Origin: Oscillospiraceae bacterium
Lineage (GTDB): Bacteria; Bacillota; Clostridia; Oscillospirales; JAAYXM01
Assembly: GCA_017559985.1 (NCBI GenBank)
Contig: JAFYPW010000013.1
Span: 1 to 49,110 of the forward strand
Length of the DNA stretch: 49,110 bases
Reading direction: 5' to 3'
In this document: piece by piece, positions 24,918 to 32,656 of the stretch
Layout of the letters: every line of letters starts with the position of its first letter
Numbering within the stretch: position 1 is the stretch's first letter
Notes under the pieces: generated by a model
Databases searched by the model: none
What the model saw: the letters and a program-made list of their open reading frames with translations, nothing else
Told to the model about the DNA's origin: nothing
Program-made: the position numbers and the translations under genes

Positions 24918-26819
24918 TTGCGGCAGACGGTGGGGATTCTTGCACACGTTGATGCGGGAAAGACAACACTTGCAGAGCGTATTCTTTATCACGCAAGGGT
25001 AATAAGAAGCTTTGGCAGAGTGGATGAACAAAAGGCGTATATGGATTATAATGACATAGAGCGTGAGCGCGGGATAACCGTGTTTTCGGAAGCCGCGGGT
25101 TTCTCGCTCGGAGAACACGTTATAACACTGATTGATACCCCCGGACATGCGGATTTCTCGGCGGAAACAGAACGTGCCGTGTCAGTGATGGACTATGCCA
25201 TACTCGTCGTGAGCGCAACAGACGGAGTGCAGAGCCATACGCGCACATTATGGGAGCTTCTTCGTCAATATAAGATTCCCACCTTTATTTTCATAAATAA
25301 AACGGACGCAACAACGGCAGACCGCAATGCGGCGTTTTATGATATAAAGACGCTTCTGTCAGATAATGTGGTGGACTTTTCCGGAGACTTTTCAGAAGCA
25401 CTGGCTGAAAAAAGCGAAAAACTGTTTGAGGAGTATATAGAAAACGGAAGTGTAAAGCTTTCTCACGAGGTGAGAAGGCTTGTGGCGGAATGTGAGGTGT
25501 ATCCGTGCTTTTTCGGTTCCGCTTTGCGTGATGAGGGTGTTTCGGAATTCATTCTTGCCGCAACAGAACTTATGCGTGAAAAAACGCATAAAGACGGATT
25601 TCGCGCGACATGCTATAAGGTACGGCGGGATAAGGATACAAGGCTTTGTTATGTGAAGATAGACTCCGGTGAAATAAAAGTAAAGGATGTTGTCGCCACT
25701 TTTTCGGGAGACCGCAAGATTGATGAGATAAGAATGCCTGTGGGCGGGAAGTTTGTTCCCGTAAAAAGTGCGCAGGCAGGGCAGGTTGTTGCAGTGCTCG
25801 GGCTTTATGATGTTCTTCCGGGTGATGTTATAGGAGAGAATCCGGGGAGAAACAGCTTTATAACACAGCCTATCTTTTCATCAAAGGTCCTTTTTGATTC
25901 ACATCTGCGCCCGCGCGATGTTTTGGAAAAACTCAGGATTCTGGAAGATGAGGACCCCACGCTCTCCGTACGGTTTATAGAAGAACTTGATGAAATAGAA
26001 ATAAGCGTTATGGGCAAAATAAGTTTGCAGGTCATAGAATATGAATTTTTCCGCCGTTTTGGTATAAAAATAACATTCGGGCCATGCGGCACTGTTTTGC
26101 GGGAAACCGTGAAGAGTGAAGTTACGGGATACGGACATTTTGAGCCGCTTCGCCATTATGCCGAGGTTCATATAAGAATAGAGCCTCAGAAAGAAGGAGC
26201 GAGGATTTCGTTTGGAAGCGAAGTTCCGACAGATGAGCTTTCGCAGGATGTCCAGAACCTCATAAGAACTCACGTTCTGGAAAAAGCACACAAAGGTGTC
26301 CTTTGCGGCGCAGAGCTATGTGATGTCCGATACGTTCTTGTTGCGGGGCGGGTGCACGAAAAGCATACCGAGGGCGGAGACCTCCGCGAAGCGACATACC
26401 GTGCGATAAGGCAAGGACTTATGAATGCAAAAAGCGTTGTTCTGGAACCGATGTATGCGTTTTCCGTAAGAAGCGATATGTCGCTCGCAGCAAAGCTGAT
26501 GGCAGAGGTAAAGAAAATGAACGGCGAAACGGAAGTGCCGTATTCCGACGGAAGTGTAGTCACGACTGTCGGGCGGGCACCGGCCCGCCTGTTTGCGGAG
26601 TATATGGAAAGACTCGTTTCCGATTCGGGCGGAAAGGCATCTGTGTTTGTGAAATTTGACGGATATGCACCGTCAAAAGAGCAGGAGAAGATAGTAGCCG
26701 AGACGGGGTATGACCCTGAACGCGACATTGAAAACACACCCGATTCCGTGTTTTGTTCACACGGAGCGGGTTATACGGTAAAATGGTACGAGGCAAAGGA
26801 ACATATGCACTGTAAATAA
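24918..26819 (+). CDS. EF-G-like GTPase of the Tet(M)/ribosomal-protection type
   Basis: This translational GTPase of 633 residues is close in size to Tet(M) (about 639) and shorter than EF-G. The G domain is intact: AHVDAGKTT, RERGITVFSEAA, DTPGHADF and NKTD. Domain II and the EF-G III-V domains follow (VHIRIEPQKEGA; then HEKHTEGGDLREATYRAI in domain IV). The start is a TTG at 24918 behind GAGGTGAG. A TATAAT at 24878-24883 may be its -10 box. It looks like a native chromosomal relative rather than a recently acquired resistance gene, since no mobile element is near. Whether it protects against tetracycline is unknown. Confidence 0.82.
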   Translation: MRQTVGILAHVDAGKTTLAERILYHARVIRSFGRVDEQKAYMDYNDIERERGITVFSEAAGFSLGEHVITLIDTPGHADFSAETERAVSVMDYAILVVSATDGVQSHTRTLWELLRQYKIPTFIFINKTDATTADRNAAFYDIKTLLSDNVVDFSGDFSEALAEKSEKLFEEYIENGSVKLSHEVRRLVAECEVYPCFFGSALRDEGVSEFILAATELMREKTHKDGFRATCYKVRRDKDTRLCYVKIDSGEIKVKDVVATFSGDRKIDEIRMPVGGKFVPVKSAQAGQVVAVLGLYDVLPGDVIGENPGRNSFITQPIFSSKVLFDSHLRPRDVLEKLRILEDEDPTLSVRFIEELDEIEISVMGKISLQVIEYEFFRRFGIKITFGPCGTVLRETVKSEVTGYGHFEPLRHYAEVHIRIEPQKEGARISFGSEVPTDELSQDVQNLIRTHVLEKAHKGVLCGAELCDVRYVLVAGRVHEKHTEGGDLREATYRAIRQGLMNAKSVVLEPMYAFSVRSDMSLAAKLMAEVKKMNGETEVPYSDGSVVTTVGRAPARLFAEYMERLVSDSGGKASVFVKFDGYAPSKEQEKIVAETGYDPERDIENTPDSVFCSHGAGYTVKWYEAKEHMHCK

Positions 26820-26839
26820 TTCTTTGGGAGTAACGGAGA

Positions 26840-28321
26840 ATGGGTGTCTGCGCAGATATAAACGCACTTGTCGTATATGCCGAGAGCAGGGGGCTTATAT
26901 CCCCGCTTGACAGGACATATATAAGAAACGTTCTTTGTGATGTTCTTGGCGTTTCATCTTTCTGTGATGAAGCTGCGTCTGAAAAGGAGCTTTGCGAAAT
27001 TCTTTCGTCTCTTTGCGGCTATGCGGCGGAAAACGGAAAGGCAGGTCGCACACAGACAGAGTCTGACCTTTTTGACACACGGATAATGGGGGTGCTGACT
27101 CCGCGTCCGGCAGAGGTGATTTCAAAATTCTGCGAGCTTTATCTTGAATCGCCTGAGGCCGCGACAGAGTGGTATTATAACTTTTCACAGGACACCGATT
27201 ATATCAGAAGATACAGGATGTGCCGGGATGTGAAATGGCAGGTCGATACTGAATACGGCGCACTTGACATTACCATAAACCTCGCAAAACCGGAAAAGGA
27301 TCCCCGTGAGATAGCGCGTCTTAAAAATGTGCCGGACCCGGGATACCCTGCTTGTGTTCTCTGTGCCGAATGTGAGGGATATGCGGGACGTGAGGATTTT
27401 CCGGCAAGGCAGAACCACAGAATTATCCCTGTTGAGATTTCGGGCGAGCTCTGGCATTTTCAGTATTCGCCGTATGTATATTACAATGAGCACTGCATAG
27501 TATTTAACCATAACCACGTTCCGATGCGGGTGGACGGGGCTGTTTTCGCAAAGCTTTTTGATTTTATTGACGCGTTTCCGCACTATTTCGTGGGTTCAAA
27601 TGCAGGGCTTCCGATTGTCGGAGGCTCGATACTTTCGCATGAGCATTTCCAGGGCGGAAGATACACCTTTGCCATAGAGCGGGCAGAGGTGGAGAAAGAA
27701 TACAGGATATCCGGATTTGAGGATGTCACTGTTGCAAGAATGAAGTGGCCGATGTCGACAATCCGATTGAAAAGCCGTGACCGTGAAAGGATAACAGCTC
27801 TTGCGGGCAGGATTTTTGATAAATGGCACTCATATACGGATGAAGCCTCATTTGTTTTTGCCAATACCGGCGGTGAGGAGCACAATACCGTAACGCCGAT
27901 TGCGCGTCGATACGGTGAGGAGTACGAGCTTGATATAGTGCTTCGCAACAATATAACGACAGATGAGTTTCCGATGGGTGTGTTCCATCCCCACAAAAAC
28001 CTGCATCATATAAAAAGGGAGAATATAGGCCTTATCGAGGTTATGGGTCTTGCCGTACTTCCGGCAAGACTGAAACGCGAAACAGAACTTCTTTGTCAAT
28101 GCGCGAAAGAGGGCCGCGGTTTTGATTGCTTTGAGGAGACAAAAAAGCATAAAGACTGGGCGGAGAGGGTTATACTGAAAAAGAAAGCGGATGAAACGTG
28201 GGAAGAGCTTTTTTTCAGAGAAACAGGATATGTTTTTTTGGAATGTTTAAAAGATGCGGGAGTATTCAAGCGTGATGCGGCGGGAATTTCTGCATTTGAC
28301 AGATTTATAAGTTCAATATAA
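26840..28321 (+). CDS. galT: UDP-glucose--hexose-1-phosphate uridylyltransferase, class II
   Basis: GalT swaps UMP between UDP-glucose and galactose 1-phosphate in the Leloir pathway. The protein has 493 residues, as in the Firmicute class II type, which lacks the zinc sites of E. coli GalT. Conserved stretches include the SPYVYYNEHCIVFNHNHVPM segment, the GGSILSHEHFQGG region with the catalytic-type histidines, and FHPHKNLHHIKRENIGLIE. The galE and galK genes lie about 9 kb away at 35591-37806, so the pathway is split. GGGAG precedes the ATG. Confidence 0.93.
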   Translation: MGVCADINALVVYAESRGLISPLDRTYIRNVLCDVLGVSSFCDEAASEKELCEILSSLCGYAAENGKAGRTQTESDLFDTRIMGVLTPRPAEVISKFCELYLESPEAATEWYYNFSQDTDYIRRYRMCRDVKWQVDTEYGALDITINLAKPEKDPREIARLKNVPDPGYPACVLCAECEGYAGREDFPARQNHRIIPVEISGELWHFQYSPYVYYNEHCIVFNHNHVPMRVDGAVFAKLFDFIDAFPHYFVGSNAGLPIVGGSILSHEHFQGGRYTFAIERAEVEKEYRISGFEDVTVARMKWPMSTIRLKSRDRERITALAGRIFDKWHSYTDEASFVFANTGGEEHNTVTPIARRYGEEYELDIVLRNNITTDEFPMGVFHPHKNLHHIKRENIGLIEVMGLAVLPARLKRETELLCQCAKEGRGFDCFEETKKHKDWAERVILKKKADETWEELFFRETGYVFLECLKDAGVFKRDAAGISAFDRFISSI

Positions 28322-28349
28322 CAAATCAGTGACAGGTCGGTTTTTTACA

Positions 28350-29084
28350 ATGAAAAGCAGAAAAATTACAATCAGAATTTTAATAATAGTTGTGTTCTTT
28401 TCACTTCTTGTTCTGTGCCTTGCAGCATTTTTGGGCAGGAACGCGGCAAAGAACTTTTCCGTGCGCGGAGTTGACGTTTCCGCATATCAGGGTGTGATAG
28501 ACTGGCAGGTGCTTTCGCAAAACGACATAGATTTTGCGTTTATAAAGGCGACGGAGGGAAGCACGTTCAAAGACAGACTATATGCCGACAATGTAAAAGG
28601 GGCGAAAGAGACGGCTCTTGCCGTCGGCGCATACCATTTTATGAGCTTTGAAAGTGAAGGGGAAAGTCAGGCACAGAATTTTATCGAAACGGTAGACCGC
28701 GCCGATATTTCTCTCCCGCCGGTTATTGACCTTGAACTTTACGGACAATACAACCACAATCCTCCCGACTTCGGAAAAGTGCAGAAGATACTTGACGGGC
28801 TTATAGCCGCGCTTTCGGAGGAATATGGGACAAAGCCGATAATTTACACAAATCGAAGGGCATACTCGCTTTACATATCGGGGAGATATCGCGACTGCGA
28901 TATATGGATATGCGACATCCTGAAAAGACCGACGCTTCCCGATGGCAGAGAATGGACATTCTGGCAATATTCCCACACAGAAAGGCTTCCGGGGTACAGT
29001 GGAGAGGAAAAACATATTGATATGAATGTGTTTGCGGGAAACAGGCAGGATTTTCGTGAATATACAGAAAGCCTTGTGTATTAG
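28350..29084 (+). CDS. Membrane-anchored GH25 muramidase (lysozyme family)
   Basis: This protein of about 244 residues has an N-terminal transmembrane or signal-anchor segment (ILIIVVFFSLLVLCLAAFLG, about 10-29) and a full GH25 domain. It shows the DVSAYQG start with Asp42, FIKATEG, YHFM and the catalytic pair Asp127 and Glu129 in DLELYG. GH25 enzymes cut the MurNAc-GlcNAc bond of peptidoglycan. I chose the ATG at 28350; a GTG at 28329 is possible but lacks a ribosome site. The last codons form the left arm of its terminator. Confidence 0.9.
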   Translation: MKSRKITIRILIIVVFFSLLVLCLAAFLGRNAAKNFSVRGVDVSAYQGVIDWQVLSQNDIDFAFIKATEGSTFKDRLYADNVKGAKETALAVGAYHFMSFESEGESQAQNFIETVDRADISLPPVIDLELYGQYNHNPPDFGKVQKILDGLIAALSEEYGTKPIIYTNRRAYSLYISGRYRDCDIWICDILKRPTLPDGREWTFWQYSHTERLPGYSGEEKHIDMNVFAGNRQDFREYTESLVY

Positions 29085-29100
29085 TCACAAGGCTTTTGTG
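29068..29100 (+). terminator. Terminator overlapping the end of the GH25 gene
   Basis: The stem AAAGCCTTGTG / CACAAGGCTTT (29068-29078 and 29086-29096) is followed by a T-rich TTGTGTTTC. The left arm lies in coding sequence. Confidence 0.75.
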
Positions 29101-29124
29101 TTTCGTCAACAGAAAAAACAACTA

Positions 29125-29153
29125 TTGCGAAATCTTCCCGATACATATATAAT
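29125..29153 (+). promoter_or_regulatory. SigA-type promoter of the exonuclease gene
   Basis: TTGCGA (29125-29130) and consensus TATAAT (29148-29153) are 17 bp apart. The start would be near 29160, giving a leader of about 32 bases. Confidence 0.7.
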
Positions 29154-29191
29154 AGGATATGTGCGTATTGTAAAAAGGACGTGTAAAAACA

Positions 29192-30187
29192 TTGAATTAT
29201 ATAATAATTGACTTGGAATGGAATCAGGCACGCTCAGGCCGGGACATTGTCGCTGACCGTGACGGAAATAAGCTGTACGGTGAAGTGATTCAGGTGGGTG
29301 CCATAAAGCTTTCGGAAAAGCTTAAAATAACGGACGAGCTCAAAATAAATGTCCGTCCGAAATATTATAAAGTAATCCACCGCAAGGTACGTCAGATTAC
29401 GGGGATAAGCCAGGAAGACCTTATGCGCGGCGAGGAGTTCTGCACCGCGATGGAGAAGCTTCGCAGCTGGTGCGGGGAGGACTTTGCGTTTCTTACGTGG
29501 GGACCCGATGATATAAGGGTACTTCGACGCAATATTGAGATGTACGGCGAAGATTCTTCGTGGATAGATACCTGGTTTAACCTGCAAACAATGTATAATA
29601 TGCAGACGGACTCGGGAGATAACCAGAAATCACTTGCAACTGCGATGGAGCATTTCGGAATAACTCCGTCCGAACCGTTTCACGATGCACTCAACGACGC
29701 GTATTATACCGCGCTTGTTGCAGGAAAGCTTGATATCCCGCGCGGTATTGCCGAGCTTATAAGCGCTGAACGTTTGCGGACCATACTCGACGAATCGCGC
29801 CCGCTCATATGCGAGGTTTACAGCGGCTTTAAGGCGCGGCGTGATGTTCTTCGCGACAAAGAGGTCTCAGCAGTTAAATGCCCCGATTGCGGGCTGTTTT
29901 GCGACAATGTAAGAAAATGGGTTGCCGAACGCAACGACAGGTTTATAACTCTCGCAACCTGTCCGGAGCACGGAGACTATGTGATAAGGCTTACGCTCTC
30001 AAAGACGAATGACATATACAATGCGACAAAGGTTATCTATGAGGCGGGAGGCGGCGCGGAGATATATTATGAAAAACGCGCCAAAAAAGAGGCGGCAAAC
30101 AAGAAATCACGCCGTCGCCGCCGTACAGCTGCTGTCGCTCCGAGAAAGAAAATGTCAGAAAAAGTTGAAAAACAGACAGAAAAGTAG
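29192..30187 (+). CDS. DEDDh-family 3'-5' exonuclease with zinc-ribbon-like and basic tail
   Basis: This 331-residue protein starts with an RNase T/DNA Q-type exonuclease domain (about 1-180). The DEDDh residues are visible: Asp7 and Glu9 in IIDLEW, Asp106 or 107 in GPDD, and His164 with Asp169 in FHDALNDAYYTA. It then has CPDCGLFC and CPEHGDY, which together resemble a zinc-binding ribbon. It ends in a strongly basic Lys/Arg tail of about 35 residues (KKSRRRRRTAA), suited to RNA or ribosome binding. The start is a TTG behind AAGGAC. The substrate is unknown; a KapD-like or RNA role is possible. Confidence 0.82.
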   Translation: MNYIIIDLEWNQARSGRDIVADRDGNKLYGEVIQVGAIKLSEKLKITDELKINVRPKYYKVIHRKVRQITGISQEDLMRGEEFCTAMEKLRSWCGEDFAFLTWGPDDIRVLRRNIEMYGEDSSWIDTWFNLQTMYNMQTDSGDNQKSLATAMEHFGITPSEPFHDALNDAYYTALVAGKLDIPRGIAELISAERLRTILDESRPLICEVYSGFKARRDVLRDKEVSAVKCPDCGLFCDNVRKWVAERNDRFITLATCPEHGDYVIRLTLSKTNDIYNATKVIYEAGGGAEIYYEKRAKKEAANKKSRRRRRTAAVAPRKKMSEKVEKQTEK

Positions 30188-30193
30188 TATAAT
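30165..30193 (+). promoter_or_regulatory. SigA-type promoter inside the end of the exonuclease gene
   Basis: TTGAAA (30165-30170) and TATAAT (30188-30193) are separated by 17 bp. The -35 box lies in the coding end of the exonuclease gene and the -10 box follows its stop. It would drive the E2-like gene at 30232. Confidence 0.7.
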
Positions 30194-30231
30194 ATATTCA
30201 ATATAGGGATAAAATATCAGGGGGACAAAGT

Positions 30232-31122
30232 ATGGCAGAGATAAAAAAACGCCGTCGCCGTCTCGGCGACCGCTATGACGGATACCGCGTACATCCGAAC
30301 GACCCGACATTCTACATAATTCCGCAGATTATGCGCTCCCGCCTTGACAGCCAGATTTTCTTTGAAGAGCAGATTGACATTTCGGGCCTTCGCAAATTTA
30401 TCGTTGAAAACAGAGAAACAATCCCGGGCCTTTCAATGTATCATTTCTTCATTGCCGCAATAGTCCGCACAATGGTTGAGCGTCCGCGAATCAATCGCTT
30501 TGTCAGTGGAAGAAAGATTTTTTCAAGAAGCTATCTCAGAGTTTCAATGACCATTAAGAAGCTTATGGACAAAGACGGCGAGGAAGGGCAGATTATGCCC
30601 GTCTTTGATGAAAACGACACCTTAAAAGAAATTACGGAAAAGATCAATGCCGCAATCGAAGAGGCAAAAGCGGAAGACGAAAAGAGCAAGGGAAACGACA
30701 CTGACCTTACAATACGTCTTCTCAGCGTTCTTCCGACGTTTCTTCTCAAATTCGTTGTCTGGGCACTTCGAAACCTCGACGCCGTAGGCCTCATGCCGAA
30801 GTTTATCAATAAGGTAAGCCCGTTCCATTCATCGGTTTTCGTAACGAATGTCGGCTCAATCGGTTTAAGCCCGGTTTACCACCATCTTTATGAGTTTGGA
30901 ACGACCTCCGCATTTATGGCGATAGGCAGAAAAGAGATAGTAAATGAGGTCGAACGTGACGGCACGGTAAACACAAAGCACGTTATAAACACAAGATTCG
31001 TTCTTGACGAGCGAATTTGTGACGGTTATTATTTCGCATCAGCAATAAAGGTTTTCAAGTATCTTGTGAAAAATCCGGAGAAACTCTTACTTCCGCCGGA
31101 AGAAATAAGCGAAGATTATTAA
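30232..31122 (+). CDS. E2/chloramphenicol-acetyltransferase-fold protein without catalytic histidine
   Basis: This 296-residue protein resembles the catalytic domain of 2-oxoacid dehydrogenase E2 acyltransferases (CAT-like fold). It has no lipoyl or subunit-binding domain. The fold is suggested by FFEEQIDISGLRKFI, the MYHFFIAAIVRTMVERPRIN helix and SSVFVTNVGSIGL. In E2 enzymes the active site is HxxxDG; here it reads ERICDG, so Glu260 replaces the histidine while Asp264 and Gly265 remain. The role is unknown. AGGGGG precedes the ATG, and it has its own promoter and a bidirectional terminator. Confidence 0.75.
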   Translation: MAEIKKRRRRLGDRYDGYRVHPNDPTFYIIPQIMRSRLDSQIFFEEQIDISGLRKFIVENRETIPGLSMYHFFIAAIVRTMVERPRINRFVSGRKIFSRSYLRVSMTIKKLMDKDGEEGQIMPVFDENDTLKEITEKINAAIEEAKAEDEKSKGNDTDLTIRLLSVLPTFLLKFVVWALRNLDAVGLMPKFINKVSPFHSSVFVTNVGSIGLSPVYHHLYEFGTTSAFMAIGRKEIVNEVERDGTVNTKHVINTRFVLDERICDGYYFASAIKVFKYLVKNPEKLLLPPEEISEDY

Positions 31123-31123
31123 A

Positions 31124-31160
31124 AAAATAAGCAGGAATTTTTCCTGCTTATTTTTTATTT
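31124..31160. terminator. Bidirectional terminator between the E2-like and AraC genes
   Basis: The stem AAATAAGCAGGAA / TTCCTGCTTATTT lies between convergent genes. An A run on one side and a T run on the other allow it to stop both transcripts. The AraC stop codon lies in the right arm. Confidence 0.85.
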
Positions 31161-31984
31161 CTGTATTTTGACGGGCTTATGCCCTTCTGTCGTAAAAACA
31201 TTTTTGAAAAATAACTCATATCATTAAAGCCGCAGGAGAGAGCTATCTCCGTGATGGAATTGTTCGTCCGTCGCAGTTTTTCTCCCGCCGTCTCTATGCG
31301 GTAATAGTTGAGATACTGTATCGGGGTTTTTCCGGTCATGGATGAAAAAGCACGGCAGAAATAGCGCGGCGACATTCCGGCAAGAGATGCCAGTTTATCA
31401 AGGGTTATAACCTCTCCGTAATTGTCTCGGATAAAACGTAAAACACCTTTGAGCTTTTCGACCTGCGAGGTGGTTTGCTTTAAAGAAACCGAGTCGCGGT
31501 TATTGATAAGCTGACCCGTAAGCTGGAAGATGAGGCCGAGTGCCGACCATTCCGAGCCGCTTTCACTTGATGACATAGCATCAAAAATCTGCGAAATTAT
31601 TGTCGCTGTGTAATTGTTTTTTTGAAAAACCTCAGTTCTGTTTGAAAAGTCTTCAAGAAAACGCTCGGAGAGCTCAGAGGATATGGGTGAATTCCGTATT
31701 ATGGCTTCAAGGTCGAAAACAATACACTCGTATTTTGCATTGTCGGGAATTCCGCCGTGTATGACGCCGCTTCCCACAAAGGCGACATCACCGGGATTGA
31801 GTATATAGCTGTCTCCGTTGAATATCGCGGCAAAAGAGCCGGATTTTACGCGTATCATCTCATAGTCGTAGTGCCAGTGTGAAGGCATATTATACCTTGG
31901 CGAGGTGTTGGTAAGATGATAGATAGACAAAGGAAAAGCGAAGGTTCCGCGTTTCTGGTCTTCAAAGAGTTCGCGATGGTTCAT
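31148..31984 (-). CDS. AraC-family transcriptional regulator
   Basis: This 278-residue regulator has an N-terminal cupin ligand-binding domain (SHWHYDYEMIRVKSGS, NPGDVAFVGSGVIHGG). Its C-terminal pair of helix-turn-helix motifs matches AraC (LDKLASLAGMSPRYFCRAF; ITEIALSCGFNDMSYFSKMF). I chose the ATG at 31982-31984 behind GGAGGG; the longer in-frame extension has no ribosome site. It is divergent from fucU across a 145-bp gap, so a deoxysugar ligand such as fucose is a fair guess, not proven. Confidence 0.9.
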   Translation of the reverse strand: MNHRELFEDQKRGTFAFPLSIYHLTNTSPRYNMPSHWHYDYEMIRVKSGSFAAIFNGDSYILNPGDVAFVGSGVIHGGIPDNAKYECIVFDLEAIIRNSPISSELSERFLEDFSNRTEVFQKNNYTATIISQIFDAMSSSESGSEWSALGLIFQLTGQLINNRDSVSLKQTTSQVEKLKGVLRFIRDNYGEVITLDKLASLAGMSPRYFCRAFSSMTGKTPIQYLNYYRIETAGEKLRRTNNSITEIALSCGFNDMSYFSKMFLRQKGISPSKYRNKK

Positions 31985-32129
31985 AGCTGCCCTCCCGATA
32001 TCATAAAAGGTGAATAATATCATAGATTTCGCAATAAATACTACAAGCGGATAAACACAAAAGACATTATAATACAAGTAGATTATCACAAGTCAGTAAA
32101 ACTGTCAATAACAAAAAGGAGATGTAGAT

Positions 32130-32567
32130 GTGCTTCGAGGAATACCGAATATAATTTCGCCGGACCTTCTTTGTGCTCTTGCAAAGCTGGGACACGGTGA
32201 TGAGGTTGTCATCGCAGACGGAAATTTCCCTGCAGATACAATGGCAGAAAAAGGAACAGTGATTTATGCTGCGGGACACGGGGTGCCGGAAATTCTCCGC
32301 GCAATACTTTCGCTTTTGCCGCTGGATACTTATACGGAAAAACCGGTCGCACTTATGAAGCTTGTAGAAGGCGATACGTGCAAAACACCGGAAATCTGGG
32401 GTACATACGAGAGAATACTTGCAGAATTTGAGCCCGAGCATCACGAAATTGAGTTTATGGACCGCTTTGATTTTTATGAGCGCGCAAAAAAGGCAAGTCT
32501 TATAATTGCGACAAGCGAAACTGCAATCTATGCAAACATACTCATCAAAAAGGGAGTAGTATTATAA
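32130..32567 (+). CDS. fucU: RbsD/FucU-family sugar mutarotase, L-fucose mutarotase-like
   Basis: FucU interconverts the anomers of L-fucose. The protein has 145 residues, the normal length, and matches E. coli FucU at the family landmarks: IISPDLLCALAKLGHGDE with His22, DGNFPADTM, VEGDT, and the end RFDFYERAKKASLIIATSE followed by YANILIKKGV. The start is a GTG at 32130 behind AAAGGAG. No other fucose genes (isomerase, kinase, aldolase) are adjacent. A TATAAT at 32068-32073 may be its -10 box, without a clear -35. Confidence 0.9.
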   Translation: MLRGIPNIISPDLLCALAKLGHGDEVVIADGNFPADTMAEKGTVIYAAGHGVPEILRAILSLLPLDTYTEKPVALMKLVEGDTCKTPEIWGTYERILAEFEPEHHEIEFMDRFDFYERAKKASLIIATSETAIYANILIKKGVVL

Positions 32568-32601
32568 ATCAATAAACCGCCGTAAGGCGGTTTATTGATT
32601 T
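32566..32601 (+). terminator. Terminator after fucU
   Basis: The stem AAATCAATAAACCGCC / GGCGGTTTATTGATTT has a GTAA loop and 16 bp of pairing. It starts at the fucU stop codon. Its 3' arm contains the -35 box of the next promoter. Confidence 0.82.
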
Positions 32602-32623
32602 ATCCGGGAAAATAATATATAAT
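32595..32623 (+). promoter_or_regulatory. SigA-type promoter of cca, overlapping the fucU terminator
   Basis: TTGATT (32595-32600) and TATAAT (32618-32623) are separated by 17 bp. The -35 box lies within the right arm of the terminator hairpin. Confidence 0.7.
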
Positions 32624-32656
32624 ATATTAGATGCAAAGGGAAAAGGAGGGAGAAAA

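Noticed and set aside
24918..26819. Acquired tetracycline resistance gene
   Set aside because: The sequence is clearly different from Tet(M) outside the GTPase motifs, and there is no mobile element, leader peptide or attenuator.
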